The translations under genes were made by a program, and so were the position numbers. 64,000 nt of DNA from Caballeronia cordobensis (lineage in GTDB: Bacteria > Pseudomonadota > Gammaproteobacteria > Burkholderiales > Burkholderiaceae). The stretch spans positions 43,029 through 107,028 of the forward strand of contig NZ_FCNY02000024.1 in the NCBI RefSeq assembly GCF_001544575.2, written 5' to 3'. Each line of letters begins with the position of its first letter. Position 1 is the first letter of the stretch. The notes under the pieces are model-generated. The model did no database searches. It had not been told where the DNA came from and saw only the letters and a list, made by a program, of their open reading frames with translations. This document shows, one piece after another, positions 17,244 to 25,985 of this stretch.

Positions 17244-17681
17244 CTAATCCTGCTCATCGTCCTCGAACGTCAGCAGACGAATCAACCGCAAGAGCTCCCC
17301 ACGGTCGATGACGCCGTCGGCATGATGCCGGACATCGCGCAGCCAGTTCATCGTCATCTCGGACAAGCCGAGTTCGCGCGTGATTGCCGAAACCGGCACC
17401 TCCCGTTCCAGGAAAACGAGCGCCAGGTACGTGGCAAGTAGCGTCGGCTTACCCCTGGCGTCTCGGTACAAGCCATCTCCTTTGCGCGCTGTCGATTCAC
17501 GGACGTGCCTCAGCATTTCCATATCCAGCCGGACATGCACGTAACGCGTTTCCGGGATCAGAAAGTACAACAGGTCGCCCGTTTGCAAAACCCAATCCAC
17601 AATGTCGACGTAATCCGGCACCGCGCCGATATTTAGCCTGACTAATTGATCGCTAATCTCCATGTTCAAATATGCTCCCAT
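17244..17681 (-). CDS. Hypothetical protein, unknown family
   Basis: 145 residues from ATG 17681; GTG 17687 and ATG 17663 are alternatives. I do not recognise a family. The N-terminal half reads like a small alpha/beta domain (VPDYVDIVDWVLQTGDLLYF, ETRYVHVRLDMEMLRHV). The stretch VSAITRELGLSEMTMNWLRDV at about residues 98-118 looks like a helix-turn-helix, and the C-terminus is acidic (FEDDEQD). It is alone, just downstream of the tRNA-Leu cluster and convergent with it. A strong palindrome lies 90 bases upstream. Being next to tRNA genes, it may be a leftover of an integrated element, but no integrase is present. Confidence 0.65.
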   Translation of the reverse strand: MGAYLNMEISDQLVRLNIGAVPDYVDIVDWVLQTGDLLYFLIPETRYVHVRLDMEMLRHVRESTARKGDGLYRDARGKPTLLATYLALVFLEREVPVSAITRELGLSEMTMNWLRDVRHHADGVIDRGELLRLIRLLTFEDDEQD

Positions 17682-17772
17682 GGCCACCCCACTCGTGGCA
17701 GGTGGTCACAACAAAAGCCCCCGTGTTGTGACTTGCTGCGGCCAGTCCCGCAAAGAATGTCGCGCAGCACCC

Positions 17773-17802
17773 TTTGACGCCCCGCAGAGGCGGGGCGTCA
17801 AA
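17773..17802. repeat. Perfect 13-base inverted repeat
   Basis: TTTGACGCCCCGC pairs without mismatch with GCGGGGCGTCAAA across an AGAG loop. It lies in the divergent region between the hypothetical gene at 17681 and the fatty-acid operon starting at 17993. It has no T-rich tail beyond the stem on either strand, so it is not a standard terminator for either direction. Confidence 0.7.
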
Positions 17803-17992
17803 AATCTTTCGGATTTATTTGTTTAGTATTTCGAACTAATCGCGCTGGAGTATTTCGCAAAAAGTCAAGAACGCAGAATAGCTCCCGCATATTGGGCGCC
17901 GAAGTAGATCCGTCTTAAACGCCCCCTCGTGCGCGAAAAAGCACTCCGTGGCATAAAGGATGCTCAGCGGTAAGCAACCTCGGAGATCCGTG

Positions 17993-20485
17993 ATGCCCGC
18001 TCTCTACGTCATCGCTTTCCTCCTGCTCGGCGGCGCGCTCACCTTTCTGCAAGCGCCCGCTCTGGCGTGGCTCGCCGCGCTTGCGCTCTGGGTGGCCGCG
18101 GGACCGTTCATCGGCGTGACCGGCGCGATCGGCGTCGCCCTGCTTTCCATCGTCTTCGTGCTGCCGGCTTTCGTGCTCGCCGTCCCGCCGTTGCGACGCG
18201 CGCTCATCAGTCGGCGCGTGTTCGTCGCCTTTCGCAAGATGCTGCCGGAGATGTCGTCGACGGAGCGCGACGCCATCGAAGCCGGCACCGTCTGGTGGGA
18301 CGCCGAACTCTTCTCCGGCCGCCCCCGATGGGATCGCCTGCTCGCACACGGCGCGCCGGCGCTGACGCCGGAAGAACAAAGCTTCATCGACCATGAATGC
18401 GCGCGGCTGTGCGAGCTGTCGAACGACTCGGACACGACCGCGATCTGGCAAGACCTGTCGCCGCAAGCGTGGGCGTACATCAAGGAACAGGGCTTTCTCG
18501 GCATGATCATCCCGAAGCGATACGGCGGTAAGGCGTTCTCCGCGTATGCGCATTCTCAGGTCATCATGAAGCTCTCGACGCATTCTTCGGCGGCGGCGGT
18601 GTCGGTCATGGTGCCGAATTCGCTCGGGCCGGCCGAACTGCTGCTGCACTACGGCACCGACGCACAGAAGGATCACTACCTGCCGCGGCTCGCGCGCGGC
18701 GACGACATTCCCTGCTTCGCGCTCACGAGCCCGTATGCCGGATCGGACGCCGCCGCGATTCCCGATGTCGGCATCGTGTGCCGCGGCGAGCACGAAGGAC
18801 GCGAGGCGCTCGGCTTTCGCGTGACGTGGGACAAGCGCTACATCACGCTCGGGCCGATCGCAACCGTGCTCGGCCTCGCCTTTCGCGCCCTCGACCCCGA
18901 TCATCTGCTCGGCGACGCCGACGCGCCCGGCATTACCTGCGCGCTCATTCCGACGAAGCATCCCGGCGTGCATATCGGCCGCAGACACTGGCCGCTCAAC
19001 GCGGTATTCCAGAACGGCCCGAACTGGGGCCGCGACGTCTTCATCCCGATGGACTGGGTCATCGGCGGACGCGCGCAGGTCGGCAATGGCTGGCGCATGC
19101 TGATGGAATGCCTCGCCGCCGGCCGCGCGATCTCGCTGCCTTCGTCGAACGTCGGCATGGCGAAGCTCGCCGTGCGCGGCACGGGCGCGTATGCCGCCGC
19201 GCGCCGCCAGTTCCGCACGCCGATCGGGCGCTTCGAGGGCATCCAGGAAGCGCTCGGGCGCATGGGCGGCAATCTCTACGTGATGGACGCCGCGCGCCGC
19301 CTGTCCGCGCAGGCCGTGGATCTCGGCGAAAAGCCCTCGGTGATATCGGCGATCGCGAAATATCACATCACGGAACGCGCGCGCAAGGTGATCAACGACG
19401 GCATGGACGTGGTCGCGGGCAAGGGCATCTGCATGGGGCCGTCGAACTTCCTCGCGCGCGCGTATCAGCAGATGCCCATTTCGATCACCGTCGAAGGCGC
19501 GAACATTCTTACGCGCTGTCTCATCATCTTCGGACAGGGCGCGATTCGTTGTCACCCGTACGTGCTGAAGGAAATGGCCGCCACGCGCGACGACGATTCA
19601 CGCGCCTTCGATGCCGCATTCTTCGGGCATGCGAGCTTTCTGGCGTCGAACGCCATGCGCAGCCTGCTCTACGCGTTCGGCGCGGGCGCGCTGAGCCGCG
19701 GCCCCGCGCGCGCCGATGCGCGCCTTGCGTCCTTCTACCGCGCCGCCACGCGTCTCTCGAGCGCGTTCGCCCTGTTCGCGGATGTGTCGATGCTCGCGCT
19801 CGGCGGCGATCTGAAGCGGCGCGAACGGCTTTCGGCGCGGCTCGGCGACATCCTCTCGCAGTTGTATCTGCTCTCCGCGACGCTCAAGCGTTTCGAGGAC
19901 GACGGCCGTCCCGACAGCGATCTGCCGCTCGTGCGCTGGGCCGCCGAAGACACGCTGTATCAGGCGCGCGCCGCCTTCGATGGCCTGCTCGCGAACTATC
20001 CGAACCGCGCGGCGGCGGCGTTGCTGCGCGCCATCGCGTTTCCTTTCGGCCTGCCGCACGCGCCGAGCGCCGACGCGCTGGGCAACGACATCGCCATGCT
20101 GATGCAAACGCCCGCCCCCGCGCGCGAGCGCCTTCTCGCGGGCTCGCACGTTTCGTCGTTCGACACCGATCCGGTCGCGCGCGGCGAGAAGCTGCTCGCG
20201 CTGACGCCCGCGGTCGCGGCGCTGGAATCGCGTCTGCGCGATGCCGTCAAAGCGGGCCAGACCGCGCCGCTGCCGCAAAGCCCGCAAGACATCGAAGCGT
20301 GGGCGCGGGCCGCCGCCGGGCGCGGCCTCATCGACGAAAACGAGCGGGCACTCCTGACCGAATGGGCCGCCCATGCGCGCGAAGCCGTGAAAGTCGATGA
20401 TTTTTCCGCAGACTTCGGTATCCTCGAAGCATTGCAAAAGCGCAACGCGGCGCTCGAACGGCAGTGGCCCGAGCGCATCGACTGA
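17993..20485 (+). CDS. fadE: Acyl-CoA dehydrogenase, FadE type
   Basis: 830 residues from ATG 17993, with GGAG at 17982-17985. Close in length to E. coli FadE (814). Two N-terminal membrane helices (about residues 3-28 and 30-60) anchor it to the inner membrane. The dehydrogenase core spans about 100-520, with FALTSPYAGSDAAAIPDVG (FAD and substrate loop), GRFEGIQEALGRMGG, and VEGANILTRCLIIFGQGA. A FadE-specific C-terminal domain follows. It oxidises acyl-CoA to trans-2-enoyl-CoA, passing electrons to the quinone pool via electron-transfer flavoprotein or similar. It is the first gene of a five- or six-gene fatty-acid operon. Confidence 0.93.
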   Translation: MPALYVIAFLLLGGALTFLQAPALAWLAALALWVAAGPFIGVTGAIGVALLSIVFVLPAFVLAVPPLRRALISRRVFVAFRKMLPEMSSTERDAIEAGTVWWDAELFSGRPRWDRLLAHGAPALTPEEQSFIDHECARLCELSNDSDTTAIWQDLSPQAWAYIKEQGFLGMIIPKRYGGKAFSAYAHSQVIMKLSTHSSAAAVSVMVPNSLGPAELLLHYGTDAQKDHYLPRLARGDDIPCFALTSPYAGSDAAAIPDVGIVCRGEHEGREALGFRVTWDKRYITLGPIATVLGLAFRALDPDHLLGDADAPGITCALIPTKHPGVHIGRRHWPLNAVFQNGPNWGRDVFIPMDWVIGGRAQVGNGWRMLMECLAAGRAISLPSSNVGMAKLAVRGTGAYAAARRQFRTPIGRFEGIQEALGRMGGNLYVMDAARRLSAQAVDLGEKPSVISAIAKYHITERARKVINDGMDVVAGKGICMGPSNFLARAYQQMPISITVEGANILTRCLIIFGQGAIRCHPYVLKEMAATRDDDSRAFDAAFFGHASFLASNAMRSLLYAFGAGALSRGPARADARLASFYRAATRLSSAFALFADVSMLALGGDLKRRERLSARLGDILSQLYLLSATLKRFEDDGRPDSDLPLVRWAAEDTLYQARAAFDGLLANYPNRAAAALLRAIAFPFGLPHAPSADALGNDIAMLMQTPAPARERLLAGSHVSSFDTDPVARGEKLLALTPAVAALESRLRDAVKAGQTAPLPQSPQDIEAWARAAAGRGLIDENERALLTEWAAHAREAVKVDDFSADFGILEALQKRNAALERQWPERID

Positions 20486-20539
20486 AGCAGGAAGGCCCCG
20501 AAACCACGCCGCGCCCCTTCGACGACCGATTGCCAATCG

Positions 20540-21967
20540 ATGAAAGACCGCTATCTCGACTTCGTCAATTCGCCCTTCGGCACGAGCATCGCGCGCTCGC
20601 TCGGCCTGCCGCGTCCCGAGGTTTTACGCCGCCATCGCGCGGATCGCGCCGAGTTCGGCGGCATGGCGGCGATCGGCGCGGGGCCGTCGCCGGCGCGCTT
20701 CGACGACCTCTTGGCCGTGCTGTCCGCCATCGGCATGACGAGCGTCGCGCACGAAAGCGCCGCGGGCTGGCTGCCCGTCGCCGCGCGCCACGGCGCGATG
20801 AGCGGGCGCTTCGAGCCGCGCGTGCGCGAATCGCTCGCGAGCGAGCGCGTCGAAGCGCTGATCTTCGATGCGACCGGCATCGCGCACGGCAGCGAACTGC
20901 ATGCGCTCTACGCGTTCTTTCACGACGCGCTGCGCTCGCTCGCGAAAAGCGGCCGCATCGTCGTGCTCGGCCGTGCAAGCGCGGCCTGCGCGAGCGTGGC
21001 GGCGGCCACCGCGCAGCACGCGCTCGAAGGCATGGTCCGTTCGCTCGGCAAGGAAGCGCGCAACGGCATCACGTCGAATCTGCTGCGCGTGGCCGACGAC
21101 GCGAGTTTCGAATCCGCGCTGCGCTTCTTCCTGTCGCCGCGCTCGGCTTACGTGTCGGGTCAGGTCGTGACCATCGACAGCCCTTCTTCCGCACCGCAAG
21201 ACTGGGCCAGGCCGCTCGCAGGCAAACGCGCGCTCGTGACGGGCGCGGCGCGCGGCATCGGCGCATCGATTGCGACGGTGCTGGCGGAGCGCGGCGCGAT
21301 CGTCACCGGGCTTGACATCGAGGCCGCGCGCGATGCGCTCGATCAGACCATGCTCGCCATCGAAGACGCGTCGCCCTCGGGCGGCGCGCATGCGGCGCTC
21401 GTCGCCGATATCACCGCGCCGGAAGCGCCCGCCGACATCGCCGCGGCGCTCACGGCTTCGGGCGGCGTCGATATCGTCGTGCACAACGCGGGCATCACGC
21501 GCGACAAGACCATCGCGCGCATGACCGGCGAGATGTGGGACAGCGTGATCGACATCAATCTGCTGGCGCAGGAACGCATCGACGGCGTGCTGCTCGAACA
21601 GAACACGTTGCGCGACGACGGGCGCATCGTCGCGATCTCGTCGATCGGCGGCATCGCGGGCAATCGCGGACAGACCAACTACGCGACGTCGAAGGCCGGC
21701 GTCATCGGCCGCGTGCACGCCATGGCGCCCCTGCTGCGCGCGCGCGGCATCACGATAAACGCGGTCGCGCCCGGCTTCATCGAAACGCAGATGACCGCGC
21801 GCATGCCCTTCGGCGTGCGCGAGGCCGGCAGACGGCTCAACTCGATGGGGCAAGGCGGCTTGCCCGTCGATGTCGCCGAGACCGTGGCGTGGCTCGCGAG
21901 CCCGGGCAGCGCGGGCATCACGGGCAACGTGGTCCGCGTGTGCGGGCAAAGCCTGATCGGAGCGTAG
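20540..21967 (+). CDS. High-molecular-weight FabG-type 3-oxoacyl reductase / (R)-3-hydroxyacyl dehydrogenase
   Basis: 475 residues, twice the length of ordinary FabG. The N-terminal half (about 1-215) is a degenerate Rossmann domain without a cofactor motif or catalytic Tyr-Lys. The C-terminal half (about 225-475) is a full short-chain dehydrogenase: GKRALVTGAARGIGAS for the nucleotide, HNAGITRDKTI, the catalytic Ser in AISSIGGIAG, and YATSKAG with Tyr and Lys. This two-domain layout is that of mycobacterial FabG4. Acting beside a MaoC hydratase, it most likely oxidises (R)-3-hydroxyacyl-CoA to the 3-oxo form, or catalyses the reverse. Confidence 0.9.
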   Translation: MKDRYLDFVNSPFGTSIARSLGLPRPEVLRRHRADRAEFGGMAAIGAGPSPARFDDLLAVLSAIGMTSVAHESAAGWLPVAARHGAMSGRFEPRVRESLASERVEALIFDATGIAHGSELHALYAFFHDALRSLAKSGRIVVLGRASAACASVAAATAQHALEGMVRSLGKEARNGITSNLLRVADDASFESALRFFLSPRSAYVSGQVVTIDSPSSAPQDWARPLAGKRALVTGAARGIGASIATVLAERGAIVTGLDIEAARDALDQTMLAIEDASPSGGAHAALVADITAPEAPADIAAALTASGGVDIVVHNAGITRDKTIARMTGEMWDSVIDINLLAQERIDGVLLEQNTLRDDGRIVAISSIGGIAGNRGQTNYATSKAGVIGRVHAMAPLLRARGITINAVAPGFIETQMTARMPFGVREAGRRLNSMGQGGLPVDVAETVAWLASPGSAGITGNVVRVCGQSLIGA

Positions 21968-21992
21968 AGACAAGGAGAACCTAAGGAGAACG

Positions 21993-22904
21993 ATGGCGAT
22001 GCACGCTCCCACGATGCCCCGCGCCCGCACCGTCGTAATCGATACCTTGCCGGCGCCCGCGAAGCTCTACGGCCGCGCGCTGCCCGCGCTTTTCAGGCGC
22101 TCGCGCGCGCCCGAACTGCCGGCGATCAGGCTCGTGCGCCCGGACGTCAGGCTCGATCCCGAAGAGGTTGGCCGTTATGCGCGGGTGTGCGGGTTCATTC
22201 CCGAGCATGGCGTGCCGCTCACCTTCCCGCACGTGCTCGCATTTCCGCTGCATCTGATGATGCTCACGGACCCTTCGTTTCCGTGGTCCGCGCTCGGCGT
22301 CGTGCATCTTTCCAATAGCGTGCGGCTGCGGCGGCCGCTCGCGGCGGGCCAGAATCTGCGGATCGAAGTGGAATGCGGGCCGCTGACGCCGCATCAGAAA
22401 GGTCAGGCGTTCACGCTGCATACGCGCATCTACCGGCGCGGCGAGGCCGTGTGGGACGGAGACAGTGTCTATCTGAAGCGCGGCGTGCGCAGCGAAAGCG
22501 CGGCGCCGTCGAGCGAACGTGCGAGCATCGCCGATGCGCCCGCGCCGCTTCTCGCACGCGAAGCGCGCTGGCAGCTTCCGCCGCAACTCGGCCGCGACTA
22601 CGCGAAGGCATCGGGCGATTTCAATCCGATCCATCTGCACATGCTGAGCGCGAAGGCGTTCGGCTTTCCACGCGCGATTGCGCATGGCATGTGGACGCTC
22701 GCGCGCACGCTCGCCGCGCTGCATCCGATCAAATCGCTCGCGGCGGGCGAGGCGCACGGCGATTTCAAGCTGCCGCTCTATCTGCCCGGCGATGCCACGC
22801 TATGGACCGCCGCGCCCTCACCCACCGCGCGCGATTTCGAAGTGCGCGATCTCGCGGGCGACCGGCCGCATCTGCGCGGCCATTTCGAATGGGAGCTGCC
22901 ATGA
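21993..22904 (+). CDS. MaoC-like (R)-specific enoyl-CoA hydratase
   Basis: 303 residues, with AAGGAG just upstream of ATG 21993. Double hot-dog architecture: a non-catalytic N-terminal hot dog (about 60-165) with FPHVLAFPLHLMMLTD, and a C-terminal hydratase-2 domain (about 190-295). The hydratase motif is YAKASGDFNPIHLH, with the Asp-His catalytic pair, followed by FPRAIAHGMW. Such enzymes add water to trans-2-enoyl-CoA to give (R)-3-hydroxyacyl-CoA. It overlaps the thiolase gene by four bases (ATGA), a sign of translational coupling. The mycobacterial counterpart beside FabG4 is HtdX. Confidence 0.9.
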   Translation: MAMHAPTMPRARTVVIDTLPAPAKLYGRALPALFRRSRAPELPAIRLVRPDVRLDPEEVGRYARVCGFIPEHGVPLTFPHVLAFPLHLMMLTDPSFPWSALGVVHLSNSVRLRRPLAAGQNLRIEVECGPLTPHQKGQAFTLHTRIYRRGEAVWDGDSVYLKRGVRSESAAPSSERASIADAPAPLLAREARWQLPPQLGRDYAKASGDFNPIHLHMLSAKAFGFPRAIAHGMWTLARTLAALHPIKSLAAGEAHGDFKLPLYLPGDATLWTAAPSPTARDFEVRDLAGDRPHLRGHFEWELP

Positions 22905-24196
22905 GGGAGGTTCGCAGAGTCGCGATCATCGGCAGCAACCGCATTCCGTTCGCGCGCTCGAACACGGCGTACGCAAGCGCGTCGAATCAGGACATGCTGA
23001 GCTTCGCGCTGCAGGGGCTCGTCGATCGCTTCGACCTGCACGGCCTGCGGCTCGGCGAAGTGGCGGCGGGGGCGGTCGTCAAGCATTCGCGCGATTTCAA
23101 TCTGACGCGCGAAGCCGCGCTTTCGACCACGCTCGCGAAGGAAACGCCCGCCTACGATGTGCAGCAAGCCTGCGGCACCGGCCTCGAGACGGCGATTCTG
23201 GTCGCGAACAAGATCGCGCTCGGGCAGATTGACGCGGGCATCGCGGGCGGCGTCGATACCGCGTCGGACGCGCCCATCGCCGTGAACGAGCGCATGCGCA
23301 AGATCCTGCTCGAAGCGAATCGCGGGCGCTCGGCGGGACAGCGCGTCGGCGCGCTCGCGAAGCTGCGTCCCGGCATGTTCTTCAGGCCGCTGTTGCCGCG
23401 CAACGCCGAACCGCGCACGGACCTGTCGATGGGCGAGCACTGCGAACTGATGGCCAAGCGCTGGAAGATCGCGCGCGAGGCACAGGACGCGCTCGCGCAG
23501 GACAGTCATCGCAAGCTCGCGGCGGCCTACGGGCGCGGCTTCTTCAATGATCTGATGACGCCGTACAAAGGACTCGCGCGCGACAACAACCTGCGTCCCG
23601 ACGTTTCGCTCGACCAGCTTTCCGCGCTGACGCCCGTCTTCGACCGCGACGCCGGCACGCTCACCGCGGGCAATTCGACGCCGCTCACCGACGGCGCGTC
23701 CGCCGTGCTGCTTGCCTCCGAAGCATGGGCCGCCGAACGCGGGCTGCCGGTGCAGGCGTTCCTGACGTTTTCCGCGACCGCGGCCGTCGATTTCTTCGAC
23801 AAGCGTGAAGGCCTGCTGATGGCGCCCGCCTACGCGGTCCCCTCGATGCTCGCGCGCGCCGGGCTCGCCTTGCAGGACTTCGACTTCTACGAAATTCACG
23901 AAGCGTTCGCGGCGCAAGTGCTGTGCACGCTGGCCGCGTGGGAAGACGAGGAGTACTGCCGCACCGCGCTCGGCCTCGACGCGCCTTTAGGTTCCATCGA
24001 CCGCGCGCGCCTGAACGTGAACGGCGGCTCGCTCGCCACGGGCCATCCGTTCGCGGCGACGGGCGGACGTATCGTCGGCACGCTGGCGAAGATGCTCGCG
24101 CAGGCGCCGGCCCGCAGCGACGGCACGCCGCTGCGCGGACTGATCTCGATTTGCGCGGCGGGCGGCCAGGGCGTCGTCGCGATACTGGAGCGGTAG
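22901..24196 (+). CDS. Acetyl-CoA acyltransferase (thiolase)
   Basis: 431 residues from ATG 22901, overlapping the end of the MaoC gene. The frame is open far upstream, but that part is a shadow of MaoC. All thiolase catalytic signatures are present: the nucleophile cysteine in QQACGTGLETA (about residue 88), HEAFAAQ, NVNGGSLATGHPFAATGGR, and the second cysteine near the C-terminus in ICAAGGQGVV. The length and NAYASA-like start fit FadI-type enzymes. It cleaves 3-oxoacyl-CoA with CoA to release acetyl-CoA, closing the beta-oxidation turn. Confidence 0.93.
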   Translation: MREVRRVAIIGSNRIPFARSNTAYASASNQDMLSFALQGLVDRFDLHGLRLGEVAAGAVVKHSRDFNLTREAALSTTLAKETPAYDVQQACGTGLETAILVANKIALGQIDAGIAGGVDTASDAPIAVNERMRKILLEANRGRSAGQRVGALAKLRPGMFFRPLLPRNAEPRTDLSMGEHCELMAKRWKIAREAQDALAQDSHRKLAAAYGRGFFNDLMTPYKGLARDNNLRPDVSLDQLSALTPVFDRDAGTLTAGNSTPLTDGASAVLLASEAWAAERGLPVQAFLTFSATAAVDFFDKREGLLMAPAYAVPSMLARAGLALQDFDFYEIHEAFAAQVLCTLAAWEDEEYCRTALGLDAPLGSIDRARLNVNGGSLATGHPFAATGGRIVGTLAKMLAQAPARSDGTPLRGLISICAAGGQGVVAILER

Positions 24197-24241
24197 GCAG
24201 GACGGCTTGGCGAAAAAAATATAAGCCAACGGAGACACCAC

Positions 24242-25981
24242 ATGAGCCCGGAACAGGCAGCGCCGCGCGGGGTTTCGGAGCCGCACGCAACGGACGGCAT
24301 CTGGTACGCGTCGTATCCGCCCGGCATCGCACGGGAGATCGATCCGTCGCGCTACCGTTCGCTTGCGCATTTCTTCGACGAGTGCGTCGGGCGCTTCGCC
24401 GATCGCGTCGCGTTCGTGAGTCTCGGCTCCCCACTGAGCTTCGCTGCGCTCGGCGCGAAGGCACATGCGTTCGCGTCGTATCTGCAAAGCGTCGGCGTGA
24501 AGCCCGGCGACCGCGTCGCGCTCATGATGCCCAACACGCTCGTCTATCCCGTCACGCTGTTCGGCACGCTGATCGCGGGCGCGATCGTCGTCAACGTGAA
24601 TCCGCTCTACACGGTGCGCGAACTGAGCCAGCAATTGAAGGACAGCGGCGCGCAGACCGTTGTCGTGTTCGAGAACTTCGCGAAGACGGTGCAGGACGCG
24701 CAACCGGGCTCGCGCGTGAGAAACATCGTCGTGACCGGGCTCGGCGATCTGCTCGGCGGCGGGCTCAATGTGAAAGGCCGCGTGATCGATCTGATGCTGC
24801 GTCACGTGAAGAAGCAGGTGCCCGCCTACGCGCTGCCCGATGCGGTGCGTCTGCCGCAAGCGCTCGCGCGCGGCGCGCGGCGCAAGTTCGAACCCGTGAG
24901 GATCGGCCACGGCGATATCGCGTTCATTCAGTACACCGGCGGCACGACGGGCGTCGCGAAGGGCGCGATGCTCACGCATCGCAACGTCATCGCGAATCTG
25001 TTGCAGGCGCTCGCGTGGGCGGGCGGGCAACTCGTCGACGGCGAAGAGACCATTGTCACGCCCTTGCCGCTGTATCACATCTATTCGCTGACGGTGAACG
25101 CGCTCGCGTTTCTCGCGATCGGCGCGCGCAACGTGCTGATCGTCAATCCGCGCGACATTCGCGCGCTCGTGCGCACGCTACGTCACGAAAATTTCACGGC
25201 GATCACCGCGCTCAACACGCTCTACAGCGCGCTCATGGACAACGACGCCTTCCGCCAGCGCGACTTCTCCGCGCTCAAGCTCGCGATGGCGGGCGGCATG
25301 GCGACCCAGCGCGTGGTCGCCGAGCGCTTCAGGGCGCTGACGGGCCGCACGCTCGTCGAAGGCTACGGCCTCACCGAATGTTCGCCGCTCGTCGCCGCGA
25401 CGCCACTCGATGTGCACGGCGAAGCCGCATTCGACGGCACCATCGGCGTGCCGGTGCCATCGACGCTCGTGCGCATGCGCCGCGAGGACGGCGCGTGGGC
25501 GAACATCGACGAACCGGGCGAGCTTTGCGTGCAGGGCCCGCAAGTGATGAAAGGCTATTGGAACCGTCCCGAGGAAACGGCGGGCGTCATCGACGCGAAC
25601 GGCTGGCTGGCGACCGGCGACATCGGCGTGTTGGATGCGCGCGGCATCATCCGGCTCATCGACCGCAAGAAGGACATGATGATCGTGTCGGGTTTCAACG
25701 TGTATCCGAACGAAATCGAGGATGTGCTCGCGGCGCATCCGAAAGTGCGCGCAGTGGCGGCCGTCGGCGTGCCCGATCCCGTCACGGGTGAGCGCGTGAA
25801 GGCGTTCGTCGTGCGTCGTGATGAAACGCTTACGGTGGAAGAATTACTGAAGTTCGCACGTTTACACCTGACCGGCTACAAGGTGCCGGCTTACATCGAG
25901 TTTCGCGACGCGCTGCCGCTCACGACGATCGGCAAGGTACTCAGGCGCGAACTGCGCAAAACCGCAACCAAAAAGGATTGA
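24242..25981 (+). CDS. fadD: Long-chain fatty-acid--CoA ligase
   Basis: 579 residues; E. coli FadD has 561. Very FadD-like from the start (WYASYPPGIAREIDPSRYRSL, written here as two parts of one stretch). The AMP/ATP motif is YTGGTTGVAKGAMLTH, the second motif GYGLTECSP, and the adenylate-forming C-terminal hinge DRKKDMMIVSGFNVYPNEI. The catalytic lysine lies in TTIGKVLRRELR. It activates imported fatty acids to acyl-CoA at the inner membrane. It follows the thiolase by 45 bases and precedes the DUF1571 gene by 4 bases. Confidence 0.95.
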   Translation: MSPEQAAPRGVSEPHATDGIWYASYPPGIAREIDPSRYRSLAHFFDECVGRFADRVAFVSLGSPLSFAALGAKAHAFASYLQSVGVKPGDRVALMMPNTLVYPVTLFGTLIAGAIVVNVNPLYTVRELSQQLKDSGAQTVVVFENFAKTVQDAQPGSRVRNIVVTGLGDLLGGGLNVKGRVIDLMLRHVKKQVPAYALPDAVRLPQALARGARRKFEPVRIGHGDIAFIQYTGGTTGVAKGAMLTHRNVIANLLQALAWAGGQLVDGEETIVTPLPLYHIYSLTVNALAFLAIGARNVLIVNPRDIRALVRTLRHENFTAITALNTLYSALMDNDAFRQRDFSALKLAMAGGMATQRVVAERFRALTGRTLVEGYGLTECSPLVAATPLDVHGEAAFDGTIGVPVPSTLVRMRREDGAWANIDEPGELCVQGPQVMKGYWNRPEETAGVIDANGWLATGDIGVLDARGIIRLIDRKKDMMIVSGFNVYPNEIEDVLAAHPKVRAVAAVGVPDPVTGERVKAFVVRRDETLTVEELLKFARLHLTGYKVPAYIEFRDALPLTTIGKVLRRELRKTATKKD

Positions 25982-25985
25982 GCTC

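Noticed and set aside
16992..17960. Genomic island inserted at tRNA-Leu
   Set aside because: No integrase and no second copy of the tRNA 3' end beyond the tandem array were found; only one orphan gene lies there.
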